From positions 1 to 23,128 of the forward strand of contig CAUGSS010000038.1 of the NCBI GenBank assembly GCA_959602365.1: a stretch of DNA of 23,128 nucleotides. Reading direction: 5' to 3'. The first letter of the stretch is position 1, and each line of letters begins with the position of its first letter. The notes beneath the pieces were generated by a model. That model saw nothing but the letters and a program-made list of their open reading frames with translations, was not told the DNA's origin and ran no database searches. Both the position numbers and the translations under genes were made by a program. This DNA comes from an uncultured Eubacteriales bacterium. GTDB taxonomy: Bacteria; Bacillota; Clostridia; Oscillospirales; Oscillospiraceae. Of this stretch, positions 20,091 to 23,128 are shown one piece after another.

Positions 20091-23060
20091 TTATTGGTTA
20101 TACTTTTTCTTTCTGTTGTATGCTGTTGCTCCGAACAGTCCGGTTCCCGAAACAAACAGCAAGGTTATCCACAGCATCATATTGCTGTTATCGCCGGTCT
20201 GCGGGTTGGATGTGGCTCCATCATTTTTGTTCGGGGCTTGTGTCGTGGTGTCATCGCCGCTGGTCTGGTTATCTCCACCGGTCTGGCTATCTCCGCCGGT
20301 CTGGTTGTCTCCGCCGGTTTGATTGCCTTCCGTCTGGTCGCCGCCGGTCTGCGCCGCCGTGATGGTAAACTCCGTCGTAGCTGTCCCATTTGCGGAGACG
20401 ATGGAGAGGGTGTGCTTACCGACAGACAGGGTGTTGAGATAAGCGGCGTTCAAAGTCACAATGGTGCTACCTTCTTTTACTGTGTAGTTGGAAGCGTCCA
20501 GATCTTTGCCGTCTACCTGTACCTTGATGAAATCGGCAAAAGCTGCGTTGGAAGTAAAGGACAGCCCGTCTGTGCCGCCCTTCTGCCAGCTGCCGTTGGC
20601 TCCGGCGATAATAACCGGCGGCTGTACCGGCTCCTGCGCTTCCTTGTATTCGATCAGCAATTCAAACGCCTCGGCTGTATTGCCGGATACATCCAGCGTC
20701 AGCGGGAAGCTGACGGTGGTCGCCGTATAACTGCTGGCCGAAGCGCCGCCCTTGATGCGGGCAGTCGCTCCGTCATACCCCTGGGGCAGAGGAATCGTCA
20801 GAGTTCCGCTGAGGGTTTCGCCCTGGTAGTTCTCAAGGGGAATGGAGACGGTGTAGCCCGCCTGGATGTCGTAGCCCTCGCTGGGCTGCGCATCGATCAT
20901 CGGGTAATAGTAGTCGATGGCAAGGCCCTGCCATTCGTTAAACTCACCCACGGTCACCGCAGTGTCCGGTGTAAAGGTCGCGGAGAGTTCCGGAGCCGGG
21001 GAATAATCCGTATCCCCTTCCTCCAGCACCCGCACCGGCAGGTCGATGGAGTTTGACACAGACGCAGCCTTCGTGGCGGTAACGGTTGAGATTTGAGAAA
21101 CATGCATCACATGGTAAGGATTTGGATATATACATACTAAAAGATCCCCTGCAACTTCCCAAATATTTATTTTAATGTTCTCTATTTTGGCCTCCACGCG
21201 GTTCTTTCCCTGCTGGATATCAATTTCTTCGAATAAGTCCCCATCAGAACCTATTAGCTCTCCACCTTCTATCGATAGTGGAACATCCAAATCCGGATCA
21301 CAAAATCCTTCTTTTACGATGATTGCTCCCTCATGGTCAATCTCAGAGATGTCCGTTACGGAAACGGCATCATCGCGCATGGCGCAGGTGACGGTACCCT
21401 CGCCCGGAATCAAAGCAGCTGCTACTGCTTCCGCATCTGCCCAATCCAGATCCATACTCTCGTATTTTTCCGGATCATTGCTGAAGCAGAGGAAGCCCTG
21501 CTTGGAAAGATCATCCTGCGCAAACTTCGGGATCAGGGATTTATAAGGATCCGCCAACCCCGCCCGGATTTGATCCATCAAATCATTGGAGTGGATGGCA
21601 TTGGGAGAATAAACATAATGGAGCGTAAAGTCTCCGTTCTCGTCCCGGATGGTGGCCGCATACACCTGGCTGTCCGAGCCGCCATTGAGTGAGGCATCGG
21701 TATAGCTCTTAAAATAAGTATCCCATGTTACGGGATGCTTTCTGGCGGTAAAGGCGGAGATTTGGGTGACGTGCATGTGCTGAAAGATATCAAAATACTT
21801 GGTACCTTCGACTTCCTCTATAAGAGTTGTATAACCGTGAATTGTTTCTACACGGTTTTTTCCGATTTCCAGCTGGCCGAGTTCCGGCGGGTTGGTATAA
21901 AAGTCCCCCGCAGAAAGCTGCTTTGTCGACACGACCTCTTCACCGGCGTGCAACTGAGAAATATCCGTCACGGAAACGGCGGCGACGTTGTGCACGACGC
22001 TGACGCTGCCCTCTTTGGGGATCAGGGCGTCCGCCACGGTTTGGGGGTTGCTCCAATCGAGTTCCATCTCCTCGTACTTATCCTGATCCCGGCTGAAGCA
22101 GAGAAAACCTAAGTGGAAATAATCATCTTCTTTAAAAATCGGAATCAGGGATTTATAAGGCTCATCCAGCCCCTTCCGGATTTCCTCCATCAAAGCATTG
22201 ACGTGAATGGCATTCTCAGAGTAGACATAGTGGAGGTCCGCCCCGTCCACATTCTCGATGGTGACAGCATACACCTGGCTGTCGGAGCCGCCATTGATCA
22301 CATTTTCGGCATAGACGTTGTAGGTGTCTCTTTTGGTAGGTGCTGTACCTTCTTCCTCTTTTGTGGCGGTGTAGGAGTAGATTTGGGTGACGTGCATCAC
22401 GTTAAAAGTATCGTCATACTCCGTTCCCTCAACTTCCTCGGTCTTGTGTCCAATACCAATAATTGCTTCCACCCGATTTTGGCCGCTTGCCAGCTGGCCA
22501 AGTACCGGCGGGTTTGTGTAAAAGTCTTCCGCAGAAAATTGTTTGACCGACACTACCTTCTCATCGGCGTGTGTCACAGAGATATCCGTCACGGAAACGG
22601 CGGAGTCATTGGATACGGCACTGACGCCGCCCTCTTTGTAAATCAGGGTTGCCGCTACGGTTCTCACATCTGCCCAATTCAGCTTCATGTTCTCGTATTT
22701 GTCCTGATCCCGGCTAAAGCGAAGGAACCCGTTGTTGAAAGTTCCCTCGTCAAAATTGGGGATCAAGGATTTGTAGGGCTCCTTCAGCCCCTCCCGGATT
22801 TTCTCAATCGAAGCATTGGAGTTAACATCGGGGGAATATACATAGTGGAGATCTTCCCCGTCCACATTCTCGATGGTGACCGCATACACCTGGCTGTCCG
22901 CGCCGCCTGCGATGGCCGCATCGGAATAGACGTTATAGGTATCTCTTTCGGTAGGCGGATCCGCCGCAAACGCAGTCACGGGCAGCAAGCCAACGATCAG
23001 GCACAGGCTGAGCAGTATTGCCCCCAGCCTTGCCCCTGTTTTTCTTCTTTTTGTGTTCAT
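20091..23060 (-). CDS. Large cell-wall-anchored surface protein with three tandem modules
   Basis: 989 residues. A signal peptide (basic MNTKRRKTGARLG, hydrophobic core, likely cleavage after TAFA at about residue 32) is followed by three modules of about 195-220 residues (39-234, 244-439, 446-664), each opening with DTY..., GG(A/S)DSQVYA and LHYVYS and closing with MHV(T/S)QI. A region to about 810 precedes an X2-like Ig-type domain (about 817-902, GSWQKGGTDGLSF to ATTEFTI). Then come TGGD-rich repeats (904-935), the sorting signal NPQTG (952-956), a membrane segment (961-980) and a basic tail. A sortase should link it to peptidoglycan, but none is in the window. Probable role in adhesion or binding is inferred. 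ATG at 23060 follows AAAGGAGG. Confidence 0.88.
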   Translation of the reverse strand: MNTKRRKTGARLGAILLSLCLIVGLLPVTAFAADPPTERDTYNVYSDAAIAGGADSQVYAVTIENVDGEDLHYVYSPDVNSNASIEKIREGLKEPYKSLIPNFDEGTFNNGFLRFSRDQDKYENMKLNWADVRTVAATLIYKEGGVSAVSNDSAVSVTDISVTHADEKVVSVKQFSAEDFYTNPPVLGQLASGQNRVEAIIGIGHKTEEVEGTEYDDTFNVMHVTQIYSYTATKEEEGTAPTKRDTYNVYAENVINGGSDSQVYAVTIENVDGADLHYVYSENAIHVNALMEEIRKGLDEPYKSLIPIFKEDDYFHLGFLCFSRDQDKYEEMELDWSNPQTVADALIPKEGSVSVVHNVAAVSVTDISQLHAGEEVVSTKQLSAGDFYTNPPELGQLEIGKNRVETIHGYTTLIEEVEGTKYFDIFQHMHVTQISAFTARKHPVTWDTYFKSYTDASLNGGSDSQVYAATIRDENGDFTLHYVYSPNAIHSNDLMDQIRAGLADPYKSLIPKFAQDDLSKQGFLCFSNDPEKYESMDLDWADAEAVAAALIPGEGTVTCAMRDDAVSVTDISEIDHEGAIIVKEGFCDPDLDVPLSIEGGELIGSDGDLFEEIDIQQGKNRVEAKIENIKINIWEVAGDLLVCIYPNPYHVMHVSQISTVTATKAASVSNSIDLPVRVLEEGDTDYSPAPELSATFTPDTAVTVGEFNEWQGLAIDYYYPMIDAQPSEGYDIQAGYTVSIPLENYQGETLSGTLTIPLPQGYDGATARIKGGASASSYTATTVSFPLTLDVSGNTAEAFELLIEYKEAQEPVQPPVIIAGANGSWQKGGTDGLSFTSNAAFADFIKVQVDGKDLDASNYTVKEGSTIVTLNAAYLNTLSVGKHTLSIVSANGTATTEFTITAAQTGGDQTEGNQTGGDNQTGGDSQTGGDNQTSGDDTTTQAPNKNDGATSNPQTGDNSNMMLWITLLFVSGTGLFGATAYNRKKKYNQ
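21069..22946 (-). repeat. Three tandem repeats of a roughly 600-bp coding module
   Basis: Units are about 22359-22946, 21744-22331 and 21069-21725. The first two are the most alike in protein sequence (for example DSQVYAVTIENVDG and EPYKSLIP in both, and FYTNPP..LGQL). The third differs more and carries an insertion (around EGFCDPDLDVPL). This fits stepwise duplication with the third copy the oldest or fastest changing. Confidence 0.85.
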
Positions 23061-23128
23061 GTTTGGTTTCCTCCTTTTGATTTCATCATAACCGATAATT
23101 TCAGCTCATTTTCCAGCAGCTGTTCCAC
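23057..23128 (-). other. Possible 3' end of an upstream gene
   Basis: On the minus strand the frame ending at the TGA at 23057-23059 is open from the window edge and reads VEQLLENELKLSVMMKSKGG then NQT. The stop overlaps the surface protein ATG (ATGA). It could be the tail of a translationally coupled gene, but 23 codons are too few to judge, and the same stretch contains the ribosome binding site and a possible TATGAT -10 box. Confidence 0.25.

Noticed and set aside
1..23128. CRISPR arrays, tRNA or rRNA genes
   Set aside because: No regularly spaced short repeats, tRNA-like cloverleaf or rRNA stretch was seen. The only large repeats are inside the surface protein gene.

Overview
The window looks like a contig from a high-GC gut Clostridia, most likely an Oscillospiraceae lineage near Flavonifractor, Pseudoflavonifractor or Lawsonibacter. 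This is inferred from gene content and order (V-type ATPase, murI-DUF1934-argS-like cluster, strong GGAGG ribosome binding sites, GC-rich codon use in the first 15 kb); no rRNA or other marker gene is present to confirm it.

Positions 1-15100 are chromosomal core. They hold the end of a V/A-type ATPase operon (subunits B and D), a lipoprotein, a small membrane protein, an Lgt-like membrane protein and an unknown exported protein. A divergently oriented cysD-cysN sulfate adenylyltransferase operon follows on the minus strand, then an unknown acidic protein. The plus strand then carries glutamate racemase, a DUF1934 protein and a small protein that looks like an arginyl-tRNA synthetase without its catalytic core. 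Next come an OmpR-type response regulator, a sensor kinase, an HtrA-like membrane protease, a two-CBS-domain protein and a PrsW-family membrane protease. The regulator-kinase-HtrA-PrsW neighbourhood reads as an envelope or secretion stress region.

At about 15135 the sequence abruptly becomes more AT-rich and changes codon style. From here a mobilizable element lies on the minus strand: mobC-like gene, MOBP-type relaxase, TnpW-like gene and a large serine recombinase at the extreme left end. The left junction appears to fall inside the terminator of prsW, at a GA dinucleotide, as expected for Tn4451/TnpX-like elements. The operon is preceded by an elaborate leader: a near-consensus promoter, a short reading frame with a Pro-Pro-Pro run ending inside a hairpin, an intrinsic terminator, a second short reading frame with a perfect ribosome binding site, and a cluster of hairpins that could be oriT. 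The layout suggests that mobilization is controlled by ribosome-mediated attenuation. The recombinase has its own promoter with a 40-bp inverted repeat over the -10 box.

Beyond the promoter lies a decayed C-terminal fragment of a type I restriction subunit (HsdR). The last gene is a 989-residue cell-wall-anchored surface protein made of three tandem copies of a roughly 200-residue module plus an X2-like domain and an NPQTG sorting signal. The right end of the element is not visible, so the restriction remnant and surface protein may be cargo or flanking DNA.
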